Assembly: GCA_017635465.1 (NCBI GenBank)
Contig: JAGBLL010000056.1
Span: 1 to 32,528 of the forward strand
DNA length: 32,528 nt
From: Bacilli bacterium
Lineage (GTDB): Bacteria > Bacillota_I > Bacilli_A > RFN20 > CAG-826
Direction of reading: 5' to 3'
Below, in pieces: positions 23,588-31,423 of the stretch. The position numbers and the translations under genes are program-made. The notes beneath the pieces are model-generated. The model was not told the DNA's origin. It made no database searches and was given only the letters and a program-made list of their open reading frames with translations. How positions within the stretch are numbered: the first letter of the stretch is position 1; each line of letters opens with the position of its first letter.

Positions 23588-26572
23588 ATGTACATCATTG
23601 AACAACTCGCAGCTTTTACTGCGGAAACGCCAAATAATGCCATTTTATTTGATGAAGCACACAATAAAGGCATTACTTATGCGCAGTTAGACGACTTATC
23701 AGGTCGTATTTACGCGTACTTAAAACAAAATAATATTGGTAAAGAAGACTTTGTCTTAATTAATCTTCCACGTGGTGTCATGCCAATTATTACCATGATT
23801 GGTGTTTGGAAAGCTGGCGCTGCCTGGGCACTAGTAGAAGACACATATGCCCCAGAACGTATTGCTTATATCCGCCAAGACTGTGGCTGTAAGATTGAAA
23901 TCAACGCCTCCAAATGGGAAGAAATCATGAAGATTGACCCTATTCAAGGCTATGTAAAAGTTGATTTGCACGATGCTGCTTATGCCATCTACACTTCTGG
24001 CACTACTGGTAATCCAAAAGGTGTTTTACACGAATATGGTAATTTAGAAAGAGCAATTGAATCTATTAAAGTTAACGGTGAAACTCCTTTCAATGGTAAA
24101 GACCGTTTAGCTTTATTAGCCCCGCTTAATTTCGTGGCGTCTGTTATCGTTATTTTGAAAGCATTAAGCGTTCATAACGGTAAGACATTCGTTGTTGGTT
24201 ACGCCACTATTAAGAACCCAATGGCGTTAAAGATGTTCTTCTTTGAAAAGAGAATTTCTATTACATTCTTAACACCTTCATATGTCAGAATGTTAGGTAA
24301 CACCACTGGTCCATTCCTTAGAATGCTCTTTGTTGGTAGTGAACCTGCTAATAACGTCTACAATAAAAACCTTGAATTAATTAATATTTACGCCTGTAGT
24401 GAAAGTGGTTTCGCTGTTGGTGTTTTCTTAATCGATAAGTCTTATGAAGTTTGCCCAATTGGTAAGCCAGAGGTTCCTACCCAAATCAAATTATTTGATG
24501 AAGATGGTAACGAAGCTAAAGAAGGCGAAATTGGTGAATTATGCTTTGAAAACCCATATGTTAGAGGCTATATCAATCTTCCAGAAGAAAGTAAGAAAGC
24601 CTTCACTAATGGTTTCTACCACTCCGGCGACTTAGCGAGAAAAGATGAAAAAGGTAACTATGTCTTATTAGGCCGTTCAGGCGACATGATTAAGATTAAT
24701 GGTAACCGTATTGAACCAGCGGAAATTGAAGCCGCAGTTAAGGCTGCTTTAAAAGTTAAATGGGCCGCTGCGAGAGGCTTTGAAGAAAATGGTAAGAGCT
24801 ATTTATGCGCTTATTATTTAGAAGATATCTCATTCGATCCAAATGAAATTAGACAAGAATTAATGAAGAGACTTCCATACTACATGATTCCTGCCTTCTT
24901 TATGAAAATTGATTCTGTCCCATTAAAGGCGAATGGTAAATTTGATAGAAAAGCATTACCAAAGCCAGATGCTAGTGATTTCAAAACAGAATACGCTGCT
25001 CCTACTAATGAGATTGAAGAAAAGATTTGTCACGCAATGGAAGTCGTCTTAAAAGCGGATAAAATTGGTATCCACGATGACTTCTATGAATTAGGTGGTG
25101 ACTCACTTGGTTCTATTCAAGTGATTGTTAACGCTGAACTTCCAGGATTGACCGCAAGTGAAATCTTCCGTGGTCGTACTCCTGAAAAGATTGCGAAATT
25201 ATATGAAGAAAAACAAGCTAGTGATGATGGGGAATCTCCAGAAATGAAGAACGCCGCTAGCATGAAAGTTGATCATCCATTAACCGTTGAACAACTATAC
25301 ATGGTTGACTATCAACTCTATACTCCTAAATCCACAATGTATAACTTATTCTCTATGTTAAAAGTGGATAAGGAAATGTTTGATATGGAAAAACTCGCGG
25401 CAACGATGAAGACTGTTATTAAGAATCATCCAGCCTTATTAACAACTTTCCATTTCAATGAAGATGGTGACATCGTTCAACGCTACACTCCAGATATCAT
25501 TGAAGATATTAAAGTTGAGAAACTTAGCGAATTTGAATTTGAATTATTAAAAGATAATTTAGTCATGCCATTTAAGATTATCGAAGGCAGATTATACCGC
25601 TGCCGTGTTTTTGAAACAGAAAAAGCTGGTTATGTCTTCTTTGATGTCCACCACACTGTCTTTGATGGTACATCATTAAAAGTCTTCATGGGTAATATTG
25701 GTAAAGCCTATATGGGTATGATGCCAGATCCAGACTTCTATTATTTGATGTTAGCAAAAAGAGAAGAAGCAGAAAAAACCGCCTTCTATGAAGAATCTAA
25801 GAAATATTTCGAAGATTTATATGATGGTGTTGAATGGTCCAGTTATCCAACCATCAACCATCAATCTCGTGAAAACGAATTAGGTGAATTATTCGTACCA
25901 TTAGGCATTGAACAAGCCCAAATGGCGGCGATGGAAAGACAATATCGTGTTAGCCGTAATGAATTCTTTATTGCAGTTGCAGTATTAGCGATTGCGATTT
26001 ATAACAAAAAGAATGATATTAAGATTTCTTGGATCTATAACGGCCGTGAAGATATGCAAATGATGTCCACTGTTGGTTTATTATTCCGTGATTTACCAGT
26101 TGGTGTCCGTTTACATGATAAAGACACAATTCGTGATATCTTTGCCGATATCCATAACCAAGTCCAAGGTGGTATCGAACATAGCTGTTATGCTTATGTT
26201 GATAAAAACAACCACGTTGGTACTGAATCTGCCTATTTGCTTTATCAACAAGATATCCGTGATATGAACGGGGCTGATGGTATGAATATTGAAACAATTG
26301 ATATTCGTCAAAATCAAGCGGCTTCTCAAACAATCTTAGATATGGAAATCTTAGATGGTAAAGAAGGCTTGGTCTTAATGATTGACTACGCTGCTAGTAG
26401 ATACAATCAAGAAAGCATGGAAAAATTCCGTGACTTATTCGTCATGACCGCGCAAGCATTAGTGACACATAATTCACAAAAAGACGTTACTGTCGCTGAT
26501 CTTAAGAAGAAATTATCCGATAAGAGTAACTTCTTCAGCAAGATTATTAGCATTTTCAAAAGGAAAAAATAG
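23588..26572 (+). CDS. NRPS-like protein: adenylation - carrier - condensation
   Basis: A 994-residue three-domain synthetase. The adenylation domain (1-460) has YTSGTTGNPKGV (135-146), the ACSESG motif (269-274), HSGDLA (345-350), GRSGDMIKINGNRIEPAEIE (362-381) and the catalytic Lys451 in ANGKFDRKAL. The carrier domain (about 468-545) holds the pantetheine serine Ser506 in LGGDSL. The condensation domain (about 560-960) has HHTVFDG (688-694), an intact HHxxxDG site. A basic tail (SIFKRKK) ends it. At the FDxS-type motif the sequence is FVASV, so Val183 replaces the Asp that binds the alpha-amino group in amino-acid-activating enzymes. The order suggests one unit is loaded and then joined to a free acceptor. 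The start is the ATG behind TAGGAGG; an earlier in-frame codon lies inside the STAS gene. Confidence 0.93.
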   Translation: MYIIEQLAAFTAETPNNAILFDEAHNKGITYAQLDDLSGRIYAYLKQNNIGKEDFVLINLPRGVMPIITMIGVWKAGAAWALVEDTYAPERIAYIRQDCGCKIEINASKWEEIMKIDPIQGYVKVDLHDAAYAIYTSGTTGNPKGVLHEYGNLERAIESIKVNGETPFNGKDRLALLAPLNFVASVIVILKALSVHNGKTFVVGYATIKNPMALKMFFFEKRISITFLTPSYVRMLGNTTGPFLRMLFVGSEPANNVYNKNLELINIYACSESGFAVGVFLIDKSYEVCPIGKPEVPTQIKLFDEDGNEAKEGEIGELCFENPYVRGYINLPEESKKAFTNGFYHSGDLARKDEKGNYVLLGRSGDMIKINGNRIEPAEIEAAVKAALKVKWAAARGFEENGKSYLCAYYLEDISFDPNEIRQELMKRLPYYMIPAFFMKIDSVPLKANGKFDRKALPKPDASDFKTEYAAPTNEIEEKICHAMEVVLKADKIGIHDDFYELGGDSLGSIQVIVNAELPGLTASEIFRGRTPEKIAKLYEEKQASDDGESPEMKNAASMKVDHPLTVEQLYMVDYQLYTPKSTMYNLFSMLKVDKEMFDMEKLAATMKTVIKNHPALLTTFHFNEDGDIVQRYTPDIIEDIKVEKLSEFEFELLKDNLVMPFKIIEGRLYRCRVFETEKAGYVFFDVHHTVFDGTSLKVFMGNIGKAYMGMMPDPDFYYLMLAKREEAEKTAFYEESKKYFEDLYDGVEWSSYPTINHQSRENELGELFVPLGIEQAQMAAMERQYRVSRNEFFIAVAVLAIAIYNKKNDIKISWIYNGREDMQMMSTVGLLFRDLPVGVRLHDKDTIRDIFADIHNQVQGGIEHSCYAYVDKNNHVGTESAYLLYQQDIRDMNGADGMNIETIDIRQNQAASQTILDMEILDGKEGLVLMIDYAASRYNQESMEKFRDLFVMTAQALVTHNSQKDVTVADLKKKLSDKSNFFSKIISIFKRKK

Positions 26573-28245
26573 TGAGTAAAAATAATAAAACAGCATTAGA
26601 AAAGGAAAGGATTAATGCCTTATTTGGTGAAAATAGAAAATTAAATTACAACCCAGACGAAGAGCATTCTGTTGGATGCAATAACGGTGTCTTTGTTCCT
26701 AAAGTAATGGACATGGTACGTATTTTTAAAGGCATTCCTTTCGCTTTGCCTCCAATTGGGGAAAGAAGATGGAAGAAGCCTGTTCCTGTTCCAGATGGTG
26801 ATAACATTTACGAGGCTTATTATAACGGTAAGTCTCCTATTCAAACCGTCATTGATTCTGAACGTTCGTCATATTACCCACAAAGTGAAGATTGTCTTTA
26901 TTTAAATGTTTGGGTAAATGATGCTTGTAAAGACACGAATAAGCCCATCATGGTCTTTATCCATGGCGGTGCTTATGGTTGGGGCGGTACAGTTGATCCT
27001 CTTTATGATGGTCTCAACTTTATTAAACTTCATCCAGAAGTCATCTTGATTACCATTGCTTATCGTGTTGGTTTATTTGGCTTTGTTGATTTAAGTTATC
27101 TAAAAGGTGGAGAACAATTTGAAGACGCTCCTAATTTAGGTATCTATGACCAAATAGAGGCATTACGTTGGATTCAAAAAAACGGTGAAGCTTTTGGTGG
27201 CGATATTAATAATGTCACAATATTTGGTGAATCCGCAGGAGGTGGATCTGTATCCATCTTGCCTTTAATCGACGAGGCTAGAGGATTATTTCATCGTGTC
27301 ATCGCTGAAAGCGGCTCTTTAGCGTTAACTTACGCCAAAGATGAATGCAAAGCTTTTACCGATAAACTTATTAAAGCCAGTGGCAAAGATTCAATGAACG
27401 AATTAATGAAATTAACCACTGAAGAATTAGCCAAAATAAACGAAGGTTTAAACGAGGCTAATAATTTCCCTATGAGAGATGGTAAATTAATTCCTATTGA
27501 CCCATATGAGCCATATTTAAAGGGGAAAACAAAAGATATCGATATGATCTTAGGAACCAACGCTAATGAATTATATTATTGGATTGGTGAATTAGGTGGC
27601 TTATTTAACTATAGCGCGGGTATGCCTGTCAAATATAAAGAGGACATATCTAAAGTTAAAAAAGAAGATAAAAAATTCATTAAAGACTTTATGCGCATAG
27701 CGAAAGGTAATAAGATTGCGCGTATTACTGAATTCTATAATGAAATCATGTTCCGTTTGCCGGCTATTTTACAAGCGGAAGGTCATTCGGAAAATAACGG
27801 CAATGTTTATATGTATTATTGGAAAGAAGAATCTAAGATTCCATTATATAAAGCCTGCCACGCAGTTGAATTAGCCTATGTCTTCTATAATATCGATGAA
27901 ACTATCTATACTGGTGAAAAAGCTGATGAAGAATTAGCGAGGACGGTATCTAATATGTGGGTGGAATTTGCCAAAACCGGTAATCCGTCTCTACCAGATA
28001 TCAAATGGGATAAATATGATATCAAAAACAGAAAAACTATCACCTTCAAAAAAGATGATATCAAGATTGAAGAGGATATCTTAAAAGCACAAAGAGAAAT
28101 ATTATTCCCAATCGTTAAATATATGATTAATCCTGGCTACGCTGATATCGAAGAAAATATGTCTTTATTAGAAAAGACTAATGCAGCGATAAATGCTGTA
28201 TTCAGTAGTATCTCCACTCTTGTAGCGGAAAGAATCATTAAATAA
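26572..28245 (+). CDS. Type-B carboxylesterase
   Basis: A 557-residue alpha/beta-hydrolase of the carboxylesterase/para-nitrobenzyl-esterase family. It has FKGIPFALPPIGERRWKKP, SEDCLYLNVW, the oxyanion segment VFIHGGAYGWGG, nucleophile GESAGG (Ser220), acid LGTNANE (Glu333) and base KACHAVELAYVF (His430), a complete triad. There is no signal peptide, so it is probably cytoplasmic. The start is GTG, whose G is the last base of the NRPS stop codon, so the two are translationally coupled and made in step. In this setting it could release, trim or transesterify the synthetase product; that is inference. The final 30 residues look like an amphipathic helix. Confidence 0.93.
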   Translation: MSKNNKTALEKERINALFGENRKLNYNPDEEHSVGCNNGVFVPKVMDMVRIFKGIPFALPPIGERRWKKPVPVPDGDNIYEAYYNGKSPIQTVIDSERSSYYPQSEDCLYLNVWVNDACKDTNKPIMVFIHGGAYGWGGTVDPLYDGLNFIKLHPEVILITIAYRVGLFGFVDLSYLKGGEQFEDAPNLGIYDQIEALRWIQKNGEAFGGDINNVTIFGESAGGGSVSILPLIDEARGLFHRVIAESGSLALTYAKDECKAFTDKLIKASGKDSMNELMKLTTEELAKINEGLNEANNFPMRDGKLIPIDPYEPYLKGKTKDIDMILGTNANELYYWIGELGGLFNYSAGMPVKYKEDISKVKKEDKKFIKDFMRIAKGNKIARITEFYNEIMFRLPAILQAEGHSENNGNVYMYYWKEESKIPLYKACHAVELAYVFYNIDETIYTGEKADEELARTVSNMWVEFAKTGNPSLPDIKWDKYDIKNRKTITFKKDDIKIEEDILKAQREILFPIVKYMINPGYADIEENMSLLEKTNAAINAVFSSISTLVAERIIK

Positions 28246-28248
28246 CAA

Positions 28249-28279
28249 AATAGCCACCTCAATTAATCAGGTGGCTTTT
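28249..28279. terminator. Bidirectional terminator between convergent units
   Basis: AGCCACCT pairs with AGGTGGCT around a 9-base AT-rich loop, with T-rich sequence to the right and A-rich sequence to the left. It lies between the esterase stop (28245) and the stop of the minus-strand lipoprotein (28288) and can serve both. Confidence 0.85.
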
Positions 28280-28287
28280 AATTTAAA

Positions 28288-28848
28288 TTAGATTGTAATT
28301 GTTCTATTAATTTCAAATCTAATGGCTTCATCCATTTTTTCACTTAATCCAGTTGTCCATTTAGGATTATCTGTACCATCAGAAATAGCGATATAAACTT
28401 TACCACCAACATATGGATTAATATAGTTTCTACCAAATTTCTCTAGATAGCTTTCCAAAGCACTAGCTCTTAAGCCTTTAGCGACGTGAAGATTTGTTTC
28501 ACCAATAGAATCGCCAGATGGTTTCTTTTGGCAAACCATGATGAAGTTGAGTTTTTCTTTCGTGGCTTCACCACTTGAAGTTAATTCGCCTTCGACAATA
28601 TTTAATAATGTACCACTAGTAAGATCTTTATCTTGATACTTAAATGTAAGACCCAAATCATCATTCATAATGTCAAATCTGATTTGATTTTCTTTTAGGA
28701 ATGTTAAATATGATGGTAGTTCTTGTTTTTCTGATGATTCAGTAATATTCGCACTACTGGCATCTATTGATTTTTCTTTTGGTGTACAACCACTGATTAA
28801 TAAGCTACCCGCTAATAATGCGGTAGCGATAATGTGACCTTTCTTCAT
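28288..28848 (-). CDS. Lipoprotein of unknown function
   Basis: A 186-residue lipoprotein with lipobox LLISGC (Cys21), then a Ser-rich linker and a folded domain of about 140 residues (RFDIMNDDLGLTFKYQDKDL, NFIMVCQKK, YIAISDGT) that I cannot place. The start is the ATG behind AGGGGAGC; a longer frame with eleven more residues would bury that site in the coding region. It lies 38 bases downstream of the Pr6Pr-like gene and may be co-transcribed with it. Confidence 0.8.
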   Translation of the reverse strand: MKKGHIIATALLAGSLLISGCTPKEKSIDASSANITESSEKQELPSYLTFLKENQIRFDIMNDDLGLTFKYQDKDLTSGTLLNIVEGELTSSGEATKEKLNFIMVCQKKPSGDSIGETNLHVAKGLRASALESYLEKFGRNYINPYVGGKVYIAISDGTDNPKWTTGLSEKMDEAIRFEINRTITI

Positions 28849-28886
28849 TTTATTGCTCCCCTTTTTTATTATTATAAACATTATTA

Positions 28887-29555
28887 TTAATATTTATGTG
28901 TTCTTTTTTGTCTTAGATTCATGAATAAGCAGAAAAGGAAACATAAAGCACAGATGGCAATTAATAAAACTATAATCCATAAGATAATGCCAAATCCTTT
29001 TTCAAAAAAGAAACCATTTTTTTCATAATCTAAAAAGAAATATGGGAATTTAAGATTAGGACCATATTGGAAGTTAAGTGGCACACCGATGTAAACGAAC
29101 ATCACATAATATAAAGGCATAGCCGCGCCAGTTAATGATCTTGGATAAGTAATATTGATACCCGTGTCGAATAAAAAGAAATCAATGATAGCAAGAATCG
29201 GCACTATCGCATGTAATGAGAAATTGTTGAACGATAATAGATAATCCACACCCATTAAAGGGGCTAACATTGTGAAAAATACTAAGAACGTGATAGTAAT
29301 TGCGATTGTGGCCACGAATTTAAAATAATGAAGTATCTGGTTCATGAATGATTGATTCTTAACCAATTTATATATTTCGTTAACAATGGTAATTACCGCC
29401 ATAATGATAATGAATATATTGCTTTGCACAGTAAAGAATAAAAACACTGATAAGCCACCCATAAAACTATTTGACAAAGTGGTAAAAACAATGCCTAATA
29501 TGCCAACGATGACAAGAGTGGATAAAATAGCAATTCTAGCGATTCTCTTTTTCAT
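28887..29555 (-). CDS. Pr6Pr-family-like integral membrane protein
   Basis: A 222-residue protein made almost wholly of six or so membrane spans. The phrases FFTVQSNIFIIIM, HAIVPILAIIDFFLFD, TYPRSLTGAAMPLYYVMFVYIG and PYFFLDYEKNG match the layout I associate with Pr6Pr/androgen-induced-gene-like membrane proteins of Firmicutes. The biochemical role is unknown. It begins only four bases after the stop of the 27-codon ORF at 29560-29643 and has just a weak AAGG site, so it probably depends on translation of that ORF and on its direct-repeat promoter. Confidence 0.8.
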   Translation of the reverse strand: MKKRIARIAILSTLVIVGILGIVFTTLSNSFMGGLSVFLFFTVQSNIFIIIMAVITIVNEIYKLVKNQSFMNQILHYFKFVATIAITITFLVFFTMLAPLMGVDYLLSFNNFSLHAIVPILAIIDFFLFDTGINITYPRSLTGAAMPLYYVMFVYIGVPLNFQYGPNLKFPYFFLDYEKNGFFFEKGFGIILWIIVLLIAICALCFLFCLFMNLRQKRTHKY

Positions 29556-29559
29556 AACC

Positions 29560-29643
29560 TTATTGTCTGATAGTAATATAAAAACGTATATTTATACGCT
29601 TTAGAAAAAGAAGTGAAATGAAGCCATCATTTTCTTCTTTCAT
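29560..29643 (-). CDS. 27-codon leader ORF sharing the Nif11-like start region
   Basis: Opens MKEENDGF and ends four bases before the Pr6Pr-like ATG. Its ribosome site AGCAAGGGAG, spacing and first codons (ATG AAA GAA GAA) match those of the Nif11-leader gene at 29887-30147, but after the fourth codon the sequence is unrelated and no double-glycine or Cys motif follows. It may be a remnant of a duplicated peptide gene whose body was lost, now acting as a translational entry for the membrane protein, or a real short peptide. Confidence 0.4.
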   Translation of the reverse strand: MKEENDGFISLLFLKRINIRFYITIRQ

Positions 29644-29703
29644 TATTAAAATTCTCCCTTGCTATTTTCACATTAACATAGACACTGCCACAGAAGTGCC
29701 ACA
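29632..29703 (-). repeat. Copy B of a 72-base promoter/leader duplication
   Basis: Aligns without gaps to 30136-30207, with 56 of 72 positions identical by hand. The span covers the direct repeats, the ribosome site AGCAAGGGAG and the first four codons. Confidence 0.8.
29670..29703 (-). promoter_or_regulatory. Direct-repeat promoter of the leader ORF/Pr6Pr unit
   Basis: On the minus strand TGTGGCA (29697-29703) and TGTGGCA (29686-29692) are perfect direct repeats with an 11-base period. The -10-like TAATGT (29670-29675) is weak but occupies the same position as in the Nif11-leader gene. Confidence 0.55.
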
Positions 29704-29843
29704 TATAAAGATTGATTATTCTCTTATTAGATTATTATTCTTGATGATAACTTTCTTTTCCCATTTACTAGATTTAAAACGGATAAACATAATAGTGCCT
29801 TCTTTTTTACTGATTTATCATTTAAACGTCAAAAAACAAAAAA

Positions 29844-29875
29844 GTTGATAGCGGACTACCAACTTTTCTGTATTA
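29844..29875 (-). terminator. Terminator after the Nif11-leader peptide gene
   Basis: AAGTTG and CAACTT arms (about 29851-29873) with an imperfect inner stem, followed on the minus strand by TTTTTTG. It lies just past the stop codon at 29887. Confidence 0.7.
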
Positions 29876-29886
29876 CTTTTTTAAAA

Positions 29887-30147
29887 TTAATTTCTATCAA
29901 ATTTTCTATTACAAGCTAAACACTTATATCGTTTCTTAGATACAAATGCAACCCAAGTACAACCACAGTAAGGGCATTCTTGAACTGTAACTGTTGCATT
30001 ACATCCACCAGAAATAGCGGCAAGCTGCTCATCGGTTAATTCAATACCTTCTTGCTTTGCTAACGCCAAAAGTTCTTGTGTATTCCTACATGCTTGCGCT
30101 TTAGCTATTTGTTCTTTAGTTAAGCCTTTCAATAATTCTTCTTTCAT
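29887..30147 (-). CDS. Nif11-leader peptide fused to a zinc-ribbon-like Cys-rich tail
   Basis: An 86-residue peptide in two parts. Residues 1-48 form a Nif11-like leader of the type used by gut Firmicutes RiPP and bacteriocin precursors (LTKEQIAKAQACRN, ELLALAKQEGIELTDEQL, AAISGG), ending in a double glycine at 47-48 where C39-type peptidase transporters cut. Residues 49-86 hold six cysteines: Cys49, then CPYCGC (58-63) and CLAC (76-79), laid out like a small zinc ribbon ending RKFDRN. No modifying enzyme or peptidase/ABC transporter is encoded in the window. It could be a secreted Cys-rich peptide or a metal-binding regulator. The ATG is preferred over a TTG two codons upstream because the twin region at 29643 keeps only the ATG. 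Confidence 0.85.
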   Translation of the reverse strand: MKEELLKGLTKEQIAKAQACRNTQELLALAKQEGIELTDEQLAAISGGCNATVTVQECPYCGCTWVAFVSKKRYKCLACNRKFDRN

Positions 30148-30207
30148 ATTCAAAATTCTCCCTTGCTAATTTGATAATATCATTATGAATGTCACAAATG
30201 TGCCACA
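30136..30207 (-). repeat. Copy A of the 72-base promoter/leader duplication
   Basis: Partner of 29632-29703. Identity is highest over the ribosome site and start codon (16 consecutive identical bases, AGCAAGGGAGAATTTT) and over the repeat heptamers. Confidence 0.8.
30174..30207 (-). promoter_or_regulatory. Direct-repeat promoter of the Nif11-leader peptide
   Basis: On the minus strand TGTGGCA (30201-30207) and TGTGACA (30190-30196) are 11 bases apart. TATTAT (30174-30179) follows, starting 28 bases from the first repeat. No sigma-A -35 is evident. Same architecture as at 23190-23222 and 29670-29703. Confidence 0.6.
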
Positions 30208-30240
30208 AGCAAAAAAGTCGCCCTTCGTGGACGACTTAAT
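30208..30240 (-). terminator. Terminator after the tocopherol-cyclase-like gene
   Basis: AAGTCGCCC and GGACGACTT arms around a short loop, followed on the minus strand by TTTTTTG. It lies between the stop at 30261 and the Nif11 direct repeats. A near twin lies at 31646-31673. Confidence 0.8.
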
Positions 30241-30260
30241 TCAGCCTAAATATATTTTGC

Positions 30261-31406
30261 TTATCGTTTTTTATAAGAGATGGTCGGTAGTCCATATTCC
30301 CCATATTCGCAACCAACATTATAGACATTAATATCATCGATAAGTTTGCCTTTATGATATAGTTGAATACGCCCCACACCATTACCACCATTAAATAAAC
30401 GGTTATGTAATTTCTTTCCGTTTGGGGCTTCATAATTAACAAGAAGCATATCCTCTTTTAAACAAGTTATATCAGTAATCATTTTATTATTCCAAGTCTT
30501 CTGTTCGACATGCCACACTATGTGTGTATCTGTTTCATAACAATCAAATTTTGTTCTAGTATTTGTCCAGAATTTAGAGAAATTAAATTCATAGCATTTG
30601 CCTTCATAGTAGAAAGCACTTAGTAATTTGCCTTTTAAGGCAATAAATCCAACTTTAGGACGGCCACCACCGATATCAAAGACACTGTTTTCTAGTTTTT
30701 TATTAGTGATATTACTTACCATATTGTTGCTAGACAACCAAACCCAAGGAGATGTAAAATCTTTGCCCCAGTTCTTATCGGAATAGCCATAGCTATCTTC
30801 TTTTCTAACAATGTATTCTTCACCGTCCGCGATTATTGTACCTGAGAATCTAGATTTCATTCCTTCAGCGTGCCAAAACATTTCAAAAAGTTGAAGATGT
30901 CTAAACAACCACCCCGCTCCATAACCAACATTAAAAGCGATATCTTTTTCTATTTTTAAATCCCATGAAATGGAACCATAATCGCACATATATTCAGGAT
31001 GTTTCTCCGATTCTTCTTTAGAAATGGAGACCTTTCCTCTACTTTGATACTCATCTAAATAACAATCATCCGCGCTTATTGAAAATGGTGCTTTATAATT
31101 AACTTTTATCTTTTTCCAGCCAAAGAAACGATGGAGTTGCTTAGCGCCTTTTCCCCAGTAGCCGATTTTGACCATAAGGTATGATGGTCTGATACCGGCT
31201 TCTTGATTTTCTTTTAATTGACCAAATACTGGTTCTTTTCCACCTCTTTTTGGATTGATTAAAAAGAATTCTAAAAAGAATGGGCGTGGTTCACCTGTTT
31301 TTGCGTTATACGCTGTAAAAGAATGCCACCACCAATCATAGCCTTTCTTCCCTTGCCCAGCATATAATTGACATCTATTTCTTTGTTGTGATTTTTTGTT
31401 AAACAT
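30261..31406 (-). CDS. Tocopherol-cyclase-like (lipocalin-type) protein
   Basis: A 381-residue protein without signal peptide or membrane span. It is rich in Trp, Tyr and Gly. The phrases YDWWWHSF (23-30), HRFFGW (92-97), YGYSDKNWGKDF (206-217) and WVWLSSN (221-227) resemble the YxEKNWGxxFPxxWxWxQxN region of tocopherol cyclase-type proteins, a beta-barrel fold whose bacterial members mostly lack assigned substrates. Tocopherol synthesis is not expected here, so it more likely acts on another hydrophobic or glycosylated compound. A GGGAG site precedes the ATG. It has its own promoter and terminator. The neighbourhood (NRPS-like operon, Nif11 peptide) makes a role in secondary metabolism possible. 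Confidence 0.75.
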   Translation of the reverse strand: MFNKKSQQRNRCQLYAGQGKKGYDWWWHSFTAYNAKTGEPRPFFLEFFLINPKRGGKEPVFGQLKENQEAGIRPSYLMVKIGYWGKGAKQLHRFFGWKKIKVNYKAPFSISADDCYLDEYQSRGKVSISKEESEKHPEYMCDYGSISWDLKIEKDIAFNVGYGAGWLFRHLQLFEMFWHAEGMKSRFSGTIIADGEEYIVRKEDSYGYSDKNWGKDFTSPWVWLSSNNMVSNITNKKLENSVFDIGGGRPKVGFIALKGKLLSAFYYEGKCYEFNFSKFWTNTRTKFDCYETDTHIVWHVEQKTWNNKMITDITCLKEDMLLVNYEAPNGKKLHNRLFNGGNGVGRIQLYHKGKLIDDINVYNVGCEYGEYGLPTISYKKR

Positions 31407-31423
31407 AGATTTACTCCCAATTC

